From Prauserella endophytica (lineage in GTDB: Bacteria; Actinomycetota; Actinomycetes; Mycobacteriales; Pseudonocardiaceae): a stretch of DNA of 64,000 nt. The stretch is taken from positions 620,001 to 684,000 of the forward strand of contig NZ_SWMS01000001.1 in the NCBI RefSeq assembly GCF_005146945.1, given 5' to 3'. Position numbers and translations under genes: made by a program. The notes under the pieces are model-generated. The model was given only the letters and a program-made list of their open reading frames with translations. It searched no databases and had not been told where the DNA came from. Positions within the stretch are counted from its first letter, which is position 1. Each line of letters begins with the position of its first letter. Below, one piece after another: positions 1 to 7,783 of the stretch.

Positions 1-108
1 GTAGGTCGGGCACGTGGGCAGGCAGAACCCGCAGTGCACGCAGTCGTCGAGCAGCTCCCGCGATGGTGGGTGCAGTGCGTCGAACCCCGGCTCCGTCCGC
101 TCCGTCAC
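1..108 (-). CDS. glcF: Glycolate oxidase iron-sulfur subunit GlcF (N-terminal part, runs off the left edge)
   Basis: Only the first 36 codons are inside the window. Reading from a GTG at 108, the frame contains CVHCGFCLPTCP at residues 23-34, the first 4Fe-4S cluster motif (CxxCxxCxxxCP) of the GlcF/LldE type of iron-sulfur subunit. GlcF passes electrons from the FAD subunits GlcD/GlcE toward the respiratory chain during glycolate-to-glyoxylate oxidation. The GTG start overlaps the TGA stop of the upstream FAD subunit by 4 bp (GTGA), so translation is probably coupled. The gene order matches the classical glcDEF operon. The rest of the protein cannot be judged. Confidence 0.85.
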   Translation of the reverse strand, partial: MTERTEPGFDALHPPSRELLDDCVHCGFCLPTCPTY

Positions 109-1217
109 GGGTTCTCCTCCCTGTTGCCGAACTCCCCGAACCACGACTCGAACCGGCCCGGGCTAAGCCGCCCGTGCGGATCCAGCTCGTTCTTCAGCGC
201 TCGCAGCACCCGAATCGCCGAGGGCATCCGGCCCCACGCGCGCACCCCGCTCGGCGGTCGCTGGTGCGTCACCGACGTCCCGCCGATCGCCGTCACGGCG
301 TCGTGCATCCCGTTGACCTCCGCGAACGGCAGCCCCACCGTGCCGATGCCCGTGCCCAGCCCTGCCACCGCGGGCCCACCGGGTGCGCCGATCAACCCCG
401 CGAGCCTGCTGGGCCTGCAGCCGACACGGACCACTGCCGCGCCGGTCAGCTCCGCGTGCCTGGCCCACGCGGCGTCGGCGTCGTCCTCGGTGAGCACCGA
501 GCCACCGATCAGTCCGGCGAGCTCCCTCGCCCTGGCCTCGGTGCCATCGGGTGTCCCTTCGAGCCGCGCGAGCAACGTGCCCTCGGCCCACTCCAGGCAC
601 ACCGGTTCGAGCGCGCTGCCGAGCACCAGTGCGGCCCGTTCCGCGCCGACGTCCAGCGGGCACTCGAGCGACACCGTGCGCGCGGACGCGGGAACGGGGT
701 GCAGCCGCAGCACGACCTCGGCCAGCAGCGCGAACCCGCCGTAGGAGCCGTGCAGCAGCTTCGCGAGGTCGTAGCCCGCGACGTTCTTGATCACGTGCCC
801 GCCTGTGCGGGCGACCGTGCCGTCGGCGAGCACCACGGTCGCGCCGATCACCAGGTCTCGCAACGATCCGTACGCGAGCGCGAGCGGGCCCGAGTCGGCC
901 GTGGCGACGAGCCCGCCGACCGTCGCACCCCGGGCGACGCGAGCGGCGTCGAACGCGACACGCTGGCCGTTGGCGGCGAGCTCGGCCTGCAACTCCGAGA
1001 GTGGGGTACCGGCCCGCACGGCGACCGTCATGTCGGAGGGGTTGTAGGCGAGTACGCCGGTCATCCGCGTGGTGTCGAGCACCGTGTCGGTGGGGAGCGC
1101 TGCGCCCGCCCACCCGGCCGCTGTCCCGGCGCCCTGGAGCTGGACGGTGCCCTCGGTGTCGGCGAGTGCTTCGTGCGCGCCCCGCAGATCCGTGGGCGCC
1201 AGCATGGTGGCGGTCAT
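105..1217 (-). CDS. glcE: Glycolate oxidase FAD-binding subunit GlcE
   Basis: This 370-residue protein has the PCMH-type FAD-binding fold of GlcE, including the glycine-rich stretch GATVGGLVATADSGP near residue 118 and GGHVIKNVAGYDLAKL near residue 158 (the IKNVxGYD signature of GlcE). It acts with GlcD and GlcF in membrane-associated oxidation of glycolate. Its ATG overlaps the stop of glcD by 4 bp (positions 1214-1217), and its own stop overlaps the glcF start, so the three genes form one coupled operon. The length is normal for GlcE (about 350-400 residues). Confidence 0.9.
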   Translation of the reverse strand: MTATMLAPTDLRGAHEALADTEGTVQLQGAGTAAGWAGAALPTDTVLDTTRMTGVLAYNPSDMTVAVRAGTPLSELQAELAANGQRVAFDAARVARGATVGGLVATADSGPLALAYGSLRDLVIGATVVLADGTVARTGGHVIKNVAGYDLAKLLHGSYGGFALLAEVVLRLHPVPASARTVSLECPLDVGAERAALVLGSALEPVCLEWAEGTLLARLEGTPDGTEARARELAGLIGGSVLTEDDADAAWARHAELTGAAVVRVGCRPSRLAGLIGAPGGPAVAGLGTGIGTVGLPFAEVNGMHDAVTAIGGTSVTHQRPPSGVRAWGRMPSAIRVLRALKNELDPHGRLSPGRFESWFGEFGNREENP

Positions 1218-2665
1218 AGCCGTTCGATCACTCCCGCCTCCTCCAGCGGATGCGGCCGGTACCGGCCGGGACGCTCACCGCACAGGCGTGGGGTGGGCAG
1301 CAGCTTGCCGGGGTTGCACAGCTTGCCCGGGTCGAAGGCCGAGCGGACCCGGTCCATCGTCGCGAGGTCGTCGACGCCGAACATGCGCGGCATCGAGCAC
1401 GCCTTGTCGGTACCGATCCCGTGCTCGCCCGACAGCGAACCGCCCAACTCTACGCACAACTCGGCGATGTCCTTCGACAGTTCCTCGGCTCGCTCCAGCT
1501 CGCCGGCGTCCTCGTCGAAGAGCACCAGGGGATGCAGGTTGCCGTCGCCCGCGTGGAAGACGTTCGCGACCCGCAGCCCGGCCGCCTGTCCCATCTCCTC
1601 GATGCGCCCGAGCACCTCCGCGAGCCGGGTCCTCGGCACCACGCCGTCCTGCACGATGTAGTCGGGGCTGATCCGGCCGACGGCCGCGAAAGCGGCCTTG
1701 CGCCCCATCCAGATCTTGGCCCGTTCGCCCGCGTCGCCCGCGATGTGCAGCCGCGTGCAGCCGTGCCGGTCGCAGATGGCCTTGACCTGTTCGAACTGGC
1801 TGCCACACTCGGCGGCGGGCCCGTCCAGCTCGACGACGAGCGCCGCGGGGGTGTCGAGCGTGTAACCGGCGCCGACCGCCTTCTCCGCGGCCTGGATGGC
1901 GAGGTTGTCCATCATCTCCACCGCGGCCGGGACGATCCCCGCGGCGACGATGTCGCTGACCACCTCGCCCGCCGCGCGCACCGACGGGAAGTCGGCGAGC
2001 AGCGTCCGCACGGTCTCGGGCACCCGCAGCAGCCGCACGGTGATCTCGCAGACGATGCCGAGCGTGCCCTCGGAGCCGATGAACACCCCGCGTAGGTCGG
2101 GCCCGAGCTGGTCGCCGGTGTCGCCGCCGAGCGTCACCACCTCGCCGTCGGGGAGCACGACGGTCATCGACAGCACGTGGTTGGTCGTGAAGCCGTACTT
2201 GAGACAGTGCGCGCCACCGGAGTTCTCGGCGACGTTCCCTCCGATCGTGCAGACCTGCTGACTCGAGGGATCCGGCGCGTAGTAGAGGCCCTGCGGCGCC
2301 GCCGCCTTCGTGATGTCGAGGTTCGTGACGCCAGGCTGCACCACCGCGCGCCTGTCGACGGGATCCACCTCCAGCACCTGCCGCAGCCGCTGCAGTGAGA
2401 TCACCACGCCGTCCGCGACCGGCATGGCCCCACCGGAGAGCCCGGTGCCCGCTCCGCGCGCGACGAAGGGGACGCCGTGCTCGTGGCAGACCCGCACCGC
2501 AGCGGCCACGCTCTCGGTGTCCAGCGGCAGCACGACGAGCGCGGGTATCTGCCGGAAACCGGTCAGTCCGTCACACTCGTAACTGCGGAGCTGGACGGGA
2601 TCGGAGAGCACGTTGCGCGCTCCGACCGCGCTGGCCAGCGCATCACGCACGGCCGCGTTGAGCAT
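1214..2665 (-). CDS. glcD: Glycolate oxidase subunit GlcD (FAD-linked oxidase)
   Basis: This FAD-linked oxidase (483 residues from this start) has a PCMH FAD-binding domain (ARGAGTGLSGGAMPV, CTIGGNVAENSGG) and the C-terminal FAD-oxidase domain (VFHAGDGNLHPL, GEHGIGTDKA) typical of GlcD. It oxidises glycolate, or a related 2-hydroxyacid such as D-lactate, and is the first gene of the operon. The open frame extends 25 codons further upstream. ATG at 2665 is preferred because it is preceded by AAGGTGGGCAAGG (a Shine-Dalgarno-like AGGTGG), and the N-terminal extension is not GlcD-like. Exact substrate choice cannot be read from the sequence. Confidence 0.88.
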   Translation of the reverse strand: MLNAAVRDALASAVGARNVLSDPVQLRSYECDGLTGFRQIPALVVLPLDTESVAAAVRVCHEHGVPFVARGAGTGLSGGAMPVADGVVISLQRLRQVLEVDPVDRRAVVQPGVTNLDITKAAAPQGLYYAPDPSSQQVCTIGGNVAENSGGAHCLKYGFTTNHVLSMTVVLPDGEVVTLGGDTGDQLGPDLRGVFIGSEGTLGIVCEITVRLLRVPETVRTLLADFPSVRAAGEVVSDIVAAGIVPAAVEMMDNLAIQAAEKAVGAGYTLDTPAALVVELDGPAAECGSQFEQVKAICDRHGCTRLHIAGDAGERAKIWMGRKAAFAAVGRISPDYIVQDGVVPRTRLAEVLGRIEEMGQAAGLRVANVFHAGDGNLHPLVLFDEDAGELERAEELSKDIAELCVELGGSLSGEHGIGTDKACSMPRMFGVDDLATMDRVRSAFDPGKLCNPGKLLPTPRLCGERPGRYRPHPLEEAGVIERL

Positions 2666-2686
2666 CCTTGCCCACCTTTTCGCTTT

Positions 2687-2704
2687 ACGGAATCTGAATA
2701 CCGT
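2687..2704. promoter_or_regulatory. Interrupted palindrome upstream of glcD, candidate operator
   Basis: ACGGAATCTGAATACCGT is an 18-bp interrupted palindrome (ACGGnAT-N4-ATnCCGT) centred 30 bp upstream of the glcD start. It fits the size of operators for IclR- or GntR/FadR-type regulators that often control glycolate and glyoxylate genes. No regulator gene lies next to it in the window, so the assignment is an inference from symmetry and position only. Confidence 0.35.
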
Positions 2705-2845
2705 CTCGAGGAAAACGGTACAACTGTCCTGCGGGACCAAGGCAACCCTTCCCTGTCCCGCCGGTCAGGTGATGGCTCCGGTCGGGCGCCCCGGCCGGAG
2801 CCACCTTCGGGCGAGGAACCGAACGCGAACCGCTTGCGCGCTGGC

Positions 2846-3286
2846 TCAGGCGCTGATCTCCTTGTGCCCGCTGTCGCCACTCTCGATGGCGATCTTGCGC
2901 GGCTTCGCCTTCTCGGCGACCGGGATGCGCAGGGTCAGCACGCCCGAGTCGTACGACGCCTTGATGTTGTCGGCGTCGAGGGTGTCACCGAGGAACAACT
3001 GCCGGGAGAAGGCGCCGAGCGGGCGCTCGGACACCTGCATCTCGACATCCTCGTCGTGGGGCAGCGGGCGCCGTTCGGCCTTTACCGTGAGCACGTTGCG
3101 CTCCACGTCGAGCTCGATCGCGTCGGCGGAGACGCCGGGCAGGTCGAAGCACACGACGAACTCGTCGCCTGAGCGGTACGCGTCCATGGGCATCGGGGTC
3201 GGGCGGGACCACGTGCCCTGGGTGTGGCCGAACATCTGCTGGGTGAGCCGGTCCAGCTCTCGGAAGGGGTCGGTGCGCATCAACAT
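2846..3286 (-). CDS. hsp18: Small heat-shock protein, Hsp20/alpha-crystallin family (Hsp18)
   Basis: This 146-residue protein has an alpha-crystallin domain: the [20 protein letters not shown] strand region near residues 48-67, [16 protein letters not shown], and the terminal [19 protein letters not shown] (the GVLT-L-PxxE motif). It is an ATP-independent cytoplasmic holdase that prevents aggregation during heat stress. AGGAGGTGG precedes the ATG at 3286. A near-consensus promoter (TTGTCA-N17-TATAAA) lies just upstream. A RheA-type repressor gene is divergent, the same arrangement as hsp18/rheA in Streptomyces. Length and domain are complete. Confidence 0.92.
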   Translation of the reverse strand: MLMRTDPFRELDRLTQQMFGHTQGTWSRPTPMPMDAYRSGDEFVVCFDLPGVSADAIELDVERNVLTVKAERRPLPHDEDVEMQVSERPLGAFSRQLFLGDTLDADNIKASYDSGVLTLRIPVAEKAKPRKIAIESGDSGHKEISA

Positions 3287-3339
3287 CGTTCTTCCACCTC
3301 CTGCTTGTCGTTGCGGTCCTCATGCCGACGCGCACTTCA

Positions 3340-3368
3340 TTTATAGCGCGTCGTCGTTCCGTTGACAA
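3340..3368 (-). promoter_or_regulatory. Sigma-70-like promoter of hsp18
   Basis: On the minus strand the -35 box TTGTCA (3363-3368) is separated by exactly 17 bp from a -10 box TATAAA (3340-3345). This is unusually close to the consensus for such GC-rich DNA. The start codon lies 53 bp downstream and an AGGAGGTGG ribosome-binding site is present. The -35 overlaps the TTGACA of a plus-strand promoter for the divergent regulator. Confidence 0.7.
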
Positions 3369-3390
3369 GAGGTGATGTCGTCGGCAAGAT
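3362..3390 (+). promoter_or_regulatory. Putative promoter of the divergent rheA-like gene
   Basis: TTGACA at 3362-3367 is followed after 17 bp by CAAGAT at 3385-3390, a weak -10. This would place the transcription start within a few bases of the GTG at 3398, giving a leaderless message. The -35 box is shared back-to-back with the hsp18 promoter (TTGACAA read both ways), so the two promoters should interfere with each other. Confidence 0.45.
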
Positions 3391-3394
3391 GACA
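3376..3394. promoter_or_regulatory. RheA-type operator
   Basis: TGTCGTC-GGCAA-GATGACA is an inverted repeat that matches the operator TGTCATC-N5-GATGACA described for the Streptomyces albus hsp18 repressor RheA at 13 of 14 arm positions. It covers the -10 region of the adjacent regulator gene and lies just upstream of the hsp18 -35. Binding would repress the regulator directly and hsp18 by occlusion. The match is made from memory of the published motif. Confidence 0.6.
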
Positions 3395-3397
3395 AGC

Positions 3398-3991
3398 GTG
3401 AACAGATACGAACGACTGCGGGCGGCCGTCGAGGGAGCGGCCAACGGCGACGAGCTCGACGGCAACCAGGTGCTGGCCGCCCTCGTGCTCCTGCGGGAGC
3501 TGAGGGACGACCTCGCGGACTGGGAGCCGCAGCTCATCGCCGCCGCGAGAGAGCTGGGCACCAGCTGGGCGGAACTCGCGCCCGCCCTCGGGGTCGCGAG
3601 CAGGCAGGCCGCCGAACGCCGGTACCTGCGGCTGCGGCAGTCCGACTCGGGGGAGCCGACCGCCGACGGGCGCGTGCGTGCGGAACGCGACCGGCGCGCG
3701 GGCGATCGGGCGGTGGCCGAATGGGCGAGGGACAACTCGGCGACGCTGCGCAGGCTCGCGGCCATGGTCAGCGCGGCGGAAGGGCTCGGGGCACCCGCGC
3801 GGGGGTACGTCGATCGCGTGGAGAAGGCGCTCGGGGAGAGCGAACCGGTGATCCTGCTACAGCCGCTCGCGGGGGTGAGTCCGCATCTGAGGGACACCCA
3901 TCCGGCGCTCGCCCAGCAGGTCGACGACATCACCGCGCGTTCCGAGCAGGTGCGCAGGGAGACGGTCGGCCGCAGAGAGGGAAAACGGTAA
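3398..3991 (+). CDS. rheA: RheA-type heat-shock repressor (HSP18 transcriptional regulator)
   Basis: This helical protein of about 197 residues has an HTH around ELGTSWAELAPALGVASRQA, followed by ERRYLRLRQ. It is divergent from hsp18 and has a RheA-type operator in between. RheA is known in Streptomyces as an autoregulated thermosensor that represses hsp18. The open frame continues upstream to an ATG at 3389 and a TTG at 3362, but both lie inside the operator/promoter. GTG at 3398, probably leaderless, is preferred. Family assignment rests on the HTH, the size and especially the context; sequence identity to RheA was not measured. Confidence 0.65.
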   Translation: MNRYERLRAAVEGAANGDELDGNQVLAALVLLRELRDDLADWEPQLIAAARELGTSWAELAPALGVASRQAAERRYLRLRQSDSGEPTADGRVRAERDRRAGDRAVAEWARDNSATLRRLAAMVSAAEGLGAPARGYVDRVEKALGESEPVILLQPLAGVSPHLRDTHPALAQQVDDITARSEQVRRETVGRREGKR

Positions 3992-4028
3992 CTGTCGATG
4001 AGCTGCGCAAACGCGTACCTTCACTCTC

Positions 4029-4886
4029 ATGCGGGTTATGTGGAAGGGTGCGGTGTCGTTCGGGCTCGTCACGATCCCGATCCACCTCTACGCGGCCACC
4101 GAGAGCAAGAACGTCTCGATGCGTCAGGTCCACGAGGCCGATGGCGGGCGGATCCAGTACAAGCGGTTCTGCACGGTCGACGGCCAGGAGGTGCCGTACG
4201 CCGATATCGCGAAGGGCTACGAGCTCTCGGACGGTGGCATGGTCGTGCTCACCGACAAGGAGTTGGCCGAACTTCCGCTGTCGACGTCGCGCACCATCGA
4301 CGTGCAGGAGTTCGTGCCGCTCGAAGCCATCGACCCGATCTACTACGACAAGAGCTACTACCTCGAGCCGCAGAAGGCCGCGCTCAAGCCGTACGTGCTG
4401 CTTCGGGACGCGTTGCAGAAGTCCGGGCAGGTCGCCATCGCCAAGGTCGCGATCCGCCAGCGCGAGGCGCTCGCGGTGCTGCGTGTGCTCTCCGACGTCA
4501 TGGTGCTCACCACGATGCTGTGGCCGGACGAGGTGCGGGAGCCGGACTTCCCGTTCCTCAAGGAGGACGCCCCTCAGGTCCGCTCGCAGGAGATGACGAT
4601 GGCGGCCTCGCTCATCGACTCGTTGTCCGACAGCGTCTTCGAGCCGTCGAAGTACGAGGACAGCTACCGGGAGGCGTTGCTGGCGCTGATCGAGTCGAAG
4701 ATCGCGGGCGAGGAGACCACCAAACCGAAGGCGGCGACGGCTGAGGCCGAGGTGACTGACCTCATGGCGGCGTTGCAGGCAAGCGTCAGCGCGGCCAAGA
4801 AGTCGCGGCAACCAGCCAAGACGGCCAAGTCACGCAAGACGCCCGCAGCCAAGCGGGCGCCGAGGAAGCCGGCCAAGGAAGCCTGA
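4029..4886 (+). CDS. ku: Ku protein for non-homologous end joining
   Basis: This 285-residue protein begins MRVMWKGAVSFGLVTIPI, the hallmark N-terminus of bacterial Ku. It continues through the beta-barrel core (RFCTVDGQEVPY, IDPIYYDKSYYLEP) and ends in a Lys/Ala/Pro-rich tail (PAKTAKSRKTPAAKRAP) typical of actinobacterial Ku. The homodimer threads onto DNA double-strand ends and recruits LigD. No ligD is in the window, so this is an unlinked ku. ATG at 4029 or the in-frame ATG at 4038 could start it. Confidence 0.95.
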   Translation: MRVMWKGAVSFGLVTIPIHLYAATESKNVSMRQVHEADGGRIQYKRFCTVDGQEVPYADIAKGYELSDGGMVVLTDKELAELPLSTSRTIDVQEFVPLEAIDPIYYDKSYYLEPQKAALKPYVLLRDALQKSGQVAIAKVAIRQREALAVLRVLSDVMVLTTMLWPDEVREPDFPFLKEDAPQVRSQEMTMAASLIDSLSDSVFEPSKYEDSYREALLALIESKIAGEETTKPKAATAEAEVTDLMAALQASVSAAKKSRQPAKTAKSRKTPAAKRAPRKPAKEA

Positions 4887-4934
4887 GGGCGTGTCGCTCC
4901 CGGCATTGTCGGGGCGTGGTGGTACCAACAGGCT

Positions 4935-5141
4935 ATGACGTGCACACACTGCCAGAGCGGACTCGACCACTGCCACGGCACGCTGGTGCAGCACGTTGCC
5001 GGTGGTGCTGAGTGCACCGACCAGGGTTGCACCGATTTCGAGCTGGTGCGCCACACCCTGGTCATCGAGTGCGAGTCGGTCGACGGCGGCTGTGCGTGCA
5101 CCGAGCCCGTGTACTACGAGGAGCTGCTCCGGGCCTCGTAG
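4935..5141 (+). CDS. Small Cys/His-rich protein of unknown function
   Basis: This 68-residue acidic protein has ten cysteines arranged in short CxxC- and CxC-like spacings (CTHCQSG, ECTDQGC, CACTE) and several His, suggesting metal binding. ATG at 4935 follows the ku stop by 48 bp. Codon positions look genuinely coding. I do not recognise the family. It could be co-transcribed with ku, but nothing links the functions. Confidence 0.6.
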   Translation: MTCTHCQSGLDHCHGTLVQHVAGGAECTDQGCTDFELVRHTLVIECESVDGGCACTEPVYYEELLRAS

Positions 5142-5193
5142 GAGCCCGGTCACTCCTCGGAGGGCACGCCGCGCCTAGGCGGGCATGCCGCGC

Positions 5194-6501
5194 CTATTTC
5201 GGGGCTATGACCTTCGGGTCCACGGCGAAACGAAGGCCGAAGTTGTCGAGCGTCGCGGGCAGCGGGCGCTGCGGGCTCAATGTCCTCGGCGACAGCAGGC
5301 GGTAGTCGCCACGGCGCAACAGTTCTGCGAGCATCGTGCTGGTCACGAACAGCACCAGGTTTTCCCCTGGGCATCTGCCCGGGCCGTCGCTGAACGGCAC
5401 GAGGGCGGGATGCTGCTCGGCGCGCCCGTCGAGCCACGCCTGAGGCTCGAACTCGTCGGCGAAGGGGATCGCCTCGGGATCGCGGTGGAAGTACGGCGTG
5501 AAGACGAAGAAGGTCGTGCCGGGCGGTAGCTGGGTGCCGTGCCAAGACGTCGCCGTGGCGCTCTCCCTGAGCAGCACCGGAGTGGTGGGCCACAGGCGCA
5601 CGGTGTCCAGCACGCAGCCGCGCAGGTAGGAGAGCGCCGGGTCGTCGAGGTCCGCGTGTGCGTCGGTGTTCTGGCGCGGATGGGTGGCCAGCAGCGCGAG
5701 CGTGCGGAGGGTGGCCATGCCAGCGGCGTCGAAGGCGAACAGCCAGTGCGGCACCTGGCCTGCCGGGTCGATCCCGCTCTCGGTGGGCAACTCGGCGATC
5801 TTCGCCGCGAGGCTGCCGCTCTCGGCGCGGGCGAGCAGGTCGCCGATCCGTTGGTGCAGTGACTGCCGCGCGCGCTTGGACTTCGGCCACAGGTAGGCCC
5901 AGTTGGCGCGGAGGCGGAGGCGGGCGAGCTCGTCGGTGACGGCGTGCTCGTGGCGTGCGCCGTCGCCGAAGACGATGCGCCGGACGATCCGCCACCACGC
6001 GGTGTTGAAGGTGGCCCAGTCCAGCTCGGTCGTGTTCGCCAGGAGCCGCTCGGTCTCCTCGCGGACCACCGTGCGGGCCTGCCCGGCCAGCGAGTGCAGC
6101 TCGTGACCGGTCTCGAGCACGGCCTCATTGTACCGACGCCTCGGCTCACGCTCCGTGCTCTTCGTGGCGAGCACGGCGTGGGGCTGGAAGTGGTTGAGCG
6201 CGGCCCGCTTCTCGAGGCTCGCTGGATGGAAGGGGGACGGAGTATTCGCCAGTACCCGCTCGACGTCCTCGGCGTCGAGCATGAGCGCGATGGACCTGCC
6301 CGGCACGCGCAGTAGCAGCGGGCCAGGCCCGTGACGCGCGTGGAGCCTGCGCAGCAAGCCGACGGCGGTGCGGTCGAGCTGAAGCCGCTCCGCGAGCGCA
6401 ATGACTCGCGGGCGGCGCTTGAGGACGCCACCCGCGAGCGTGGGCAGCACTACCCCACCCGCCACCCTGGCGGTGTCGGGAATGGTGGCCTGCCGCGTCA
6501 T
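5194..6501 (-). CDS. Cytochrome P450
   Basis: This P450 of about 435 residues carries the heme loop FSDGPGRCPGENL with Cys377 as thiolate ligand, and the PERF-like region EFEPQAWLDG. Two catalytic features are unusual. The K-helix reads DTVRLWP (Asp instead of the ExxR Glu), and the I-helix reads DAAGMATL, lacking the usual acid before the conserved Thr. The protein may therefore be an atypical oxygenase. ATG at 6501 overlaps the stop of the small upstream gene by 4 bp, and no redox partner is encoded nearby. The substrate is unknown. Confidence 0.85.
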   Translation of the reverse strand: MTRQATIPDTARVAGGVVLPTLAGGVLKRRPRVIALAERLQLDRTAVGLLRRLHARHGPGPLLLRVPGRSIALMLDAEDVERVLANTPSPFHPASLEKRAALNHFQPHAVLATKSTEREPRRRYNEAVLETGHELHSLAGQARTVVREETERLLANTTELDWATFNTAWWRIVRRIVFGDGARHEHAVTDELARLRLRANWAYLWPKSKRARQSLHQRIGDLLARAESGSLAAKIAELPTESGIDPAGQVPHWLFAFDAAGMATLRTLALLATHPRQNTDAHADLDDPALSYLRGCVLDTVRLWPTTPVLLRESATATSWHGTQLPPGTTFFVFTPYFHRDPEAIPFADEFEPQAWLDGRAEQHPALVPFSDGPGRCPGENLVLFVTSTMLAELLRRGDYRLLSPRTLSPQRPLPATLDNFGLRFAVDPKVIAPK

Positions 6502-6704
6502 CGGTCGCGCTGAGTGGGGATCCGCCTGCCCTCTTCCGGGCTCAACCCGAGCGCCTCCAGCAGTTCGGCGCACTCGGTGGCGTCGGAGGCGGCGGAGGCG
6601 ATGGCGCGGACCGCCCTGCGGCGCTGCTCCGCTGTCGGTTCCTCCGTCCGAGGCAGAGCGGGTTGTGGGTTCTGACTCGGAGCGGTCGGGCTGTATGCGT
6701 TCAC
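6498..6704 (-). CDS. Small helical protein upstream of the P450 (unknown function)
   Basis: This 68-residue protein has a Pro-rich N-terminus and a helical C-terminal half with DATECAELLEALGLSPEEG. GTG at 6704 is chosen because CGGGAG lies five bases upstream. A longer start at 6728 is possible but has no ribosome-binding site. Its TGA overlaps the P450 ATG (ATGA), so the two are translationally coupled and probably act together. The family was not recognised. Confidence 0.6.
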   Translation of the reverse strand: MNAYSPTAPSQNPQPALPRTEEPTAEQRRRAVRAIASAASDATECAELLEALGLSPEEGRRIPTQRDR

Positions 6705-6814
6705 GGCTACTCCCGAGGTCGAGATCACTTGGATCCCGCAGTTACCCCATAGGCAGGGCCCTTACACGTTCGGTTTCCGGTGATCGGCGCTCGGGTATCC
6801 CACCGGACGTGGCC

Positions 6815-6844
6815 CCGTGTCACGCAGCGAACCGTGTCACGCAG
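6815..6844 (+). repeat. Tandem 13-bp direct repeat in the leader of a membrane-protein gene
   Basis: CCGTGTCACGCAG occurs twice (6815-6827 and 6832-6844) with a 17-bp period. It ends immediately before the AAAGGAG ribosome-binding site of the gene starting at 6858. Such a spacing could serve a regulator binding direct repeats or a post-transcriptional control. No matching copy was noticed elsewhere in the window. Confidence 0.5.
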
Positions 6845-6857
6845 AAAGGAGTCTGAG

Positions 6858-7343
6858 GTGCCAACCGACGCTTATCTCGCGTTCCTCGGCCTGGGCCTCG
6901 TCATGATCGTCGCCGATGGGCAGATCCTCTACCACAGCGGTAAGCGGTATTTGTCCGATGTGGACACCGACATGTCGACGGCGGGCTCTCAGACCCGGCT
7001 CATCGCGGTGCTCTTCCACATCGTGATGCTGGGCTTCATGATGCTGCTGTCGGTGTTCAACTTCGACTTCGGCGGCGGGACGATCCGTGCGGTCGTCGGC
7101 AACCTCGGTGTACTGCTGCTCGTTCTCGGGCTCGTGCACGCGGTCACCATGGCCGTGTTGTCGAACATGCACGACAGCAAGATGGTCGAGGAGAGCATCA
7201 ACAAGTCCGCTACGGCGTCCGGCGTACCGACAGCACGGACCACGAACGGCGAGCTCCAACGCGGCCCGGTGGTGGCTCCCGTGCCGGGTCAGCCGGGACG
7301 CGACCCACGGATGAGCCCGACGATCGAGAACCAGTCGCTGTGA
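6858..7343 (+). CDS. Small integral membrane protein of unknown function
   Basis: This 161-residue protein has three predicted membrane segments (residues ~5-22, ~47-68 and ~80-102) and a polar Pro-rich C-terminal tail that is probably cytoplasmic. GTG at 6858 is supported by AAAGGAG six bases upstream; the longer open frame to 6780 is unlikely because of its Arg-rich composition. The gene stands alone, with a divergent P450 operon on the left and a convergent gene whose end overlaps it by 55 bp on the right. Confidence 0.7.
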   Translation: MPTDAYLAFLGLGLVMIVADGQILYHSGKRYLSDVDTDMSTAGSQTRLIAVLFHIVMLGFMMLLSVFNFDFGGGTIRAVVGNLGVLLLVLGLVHAVTMAVLSNMHDSKMVEESINKSATASGVPTARTTNGELQRGPVVAPVPGQPGRDPRMSPTIENQSL

Positions 7344-7783
7344 CGGCGAGCCGGTCTCGGCCCGCGCGGCTCGCGTGACGCGAGTTCGTAGCAGGCGAGC
7401 AGGCGCAGGCCGTACCATTCGTCGCTGGTCCAGTCGGCCTCCGTACTCGGGGGCTGCCAACCTTCACGAAGGGCCTGTCTGCGGATGTCGTAGGCGTGGC
7501 CGGCGATCAGCACCAGCTGCGTGGTGGGGACGGCGCGCTCGATCAGCTGCTCCTCATCACGCAGCGTGTCGGCGACCGCGTCGAGATGCTGGTCGAACAG
7601 TCGCCGAAGGGCCGGCTGCGCGAGCGCCTGCCAGCCGGACTGGAGTTCCTCGCCCATCCGGCCCAGCCAGCGGCGCGCAGAACGGTCCGTCGCCGAGTCC
7701 AACCAGCCCACACCTGATGATGCACACAGCGAGCGATTGATCGCTACTGGTACCTGCCAGTGGGTGACAACGATCGGGGTCAC
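7289..7783 (-). CDS. Uncharacterised helical protein (possibly DUF6401-like)
   Basis: The central part (residues ~37-140: ARRWLGRMGEELQ, LFDQHLDAVADTL, VLIAGHAYDIRRQALREG, DEWYGLRLLACYEL) looks like a compact helical bundle and has natural codon use. It resembles proteins annotated in Pseudonocardiaceae as DUF6401, but I hold that loosely. GTG at 7783 overlaps the stop of the hydrolase gene (GTGA). A start further downstream cannot be excluded because the first ~30 residues are unconvincing. The 3' end overlaps the convergent membrane-protein gene by 55 bp. Confidence 0.55.
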   Translation of the reverse strand: MTPIVVTHWQVPVAINRSLCASSGVGWLDSATDRSARRWLGRMGEELQSGWQALAQPALRRLFDQHLDAVADTLRDEEQLIERAVPTTQLVLIAGHAYDIRRQALREGWQPPSTEADWTSDEWYGLRLLACYELASREPRGPRPARRHSDWFSIVGLIRGSRPG

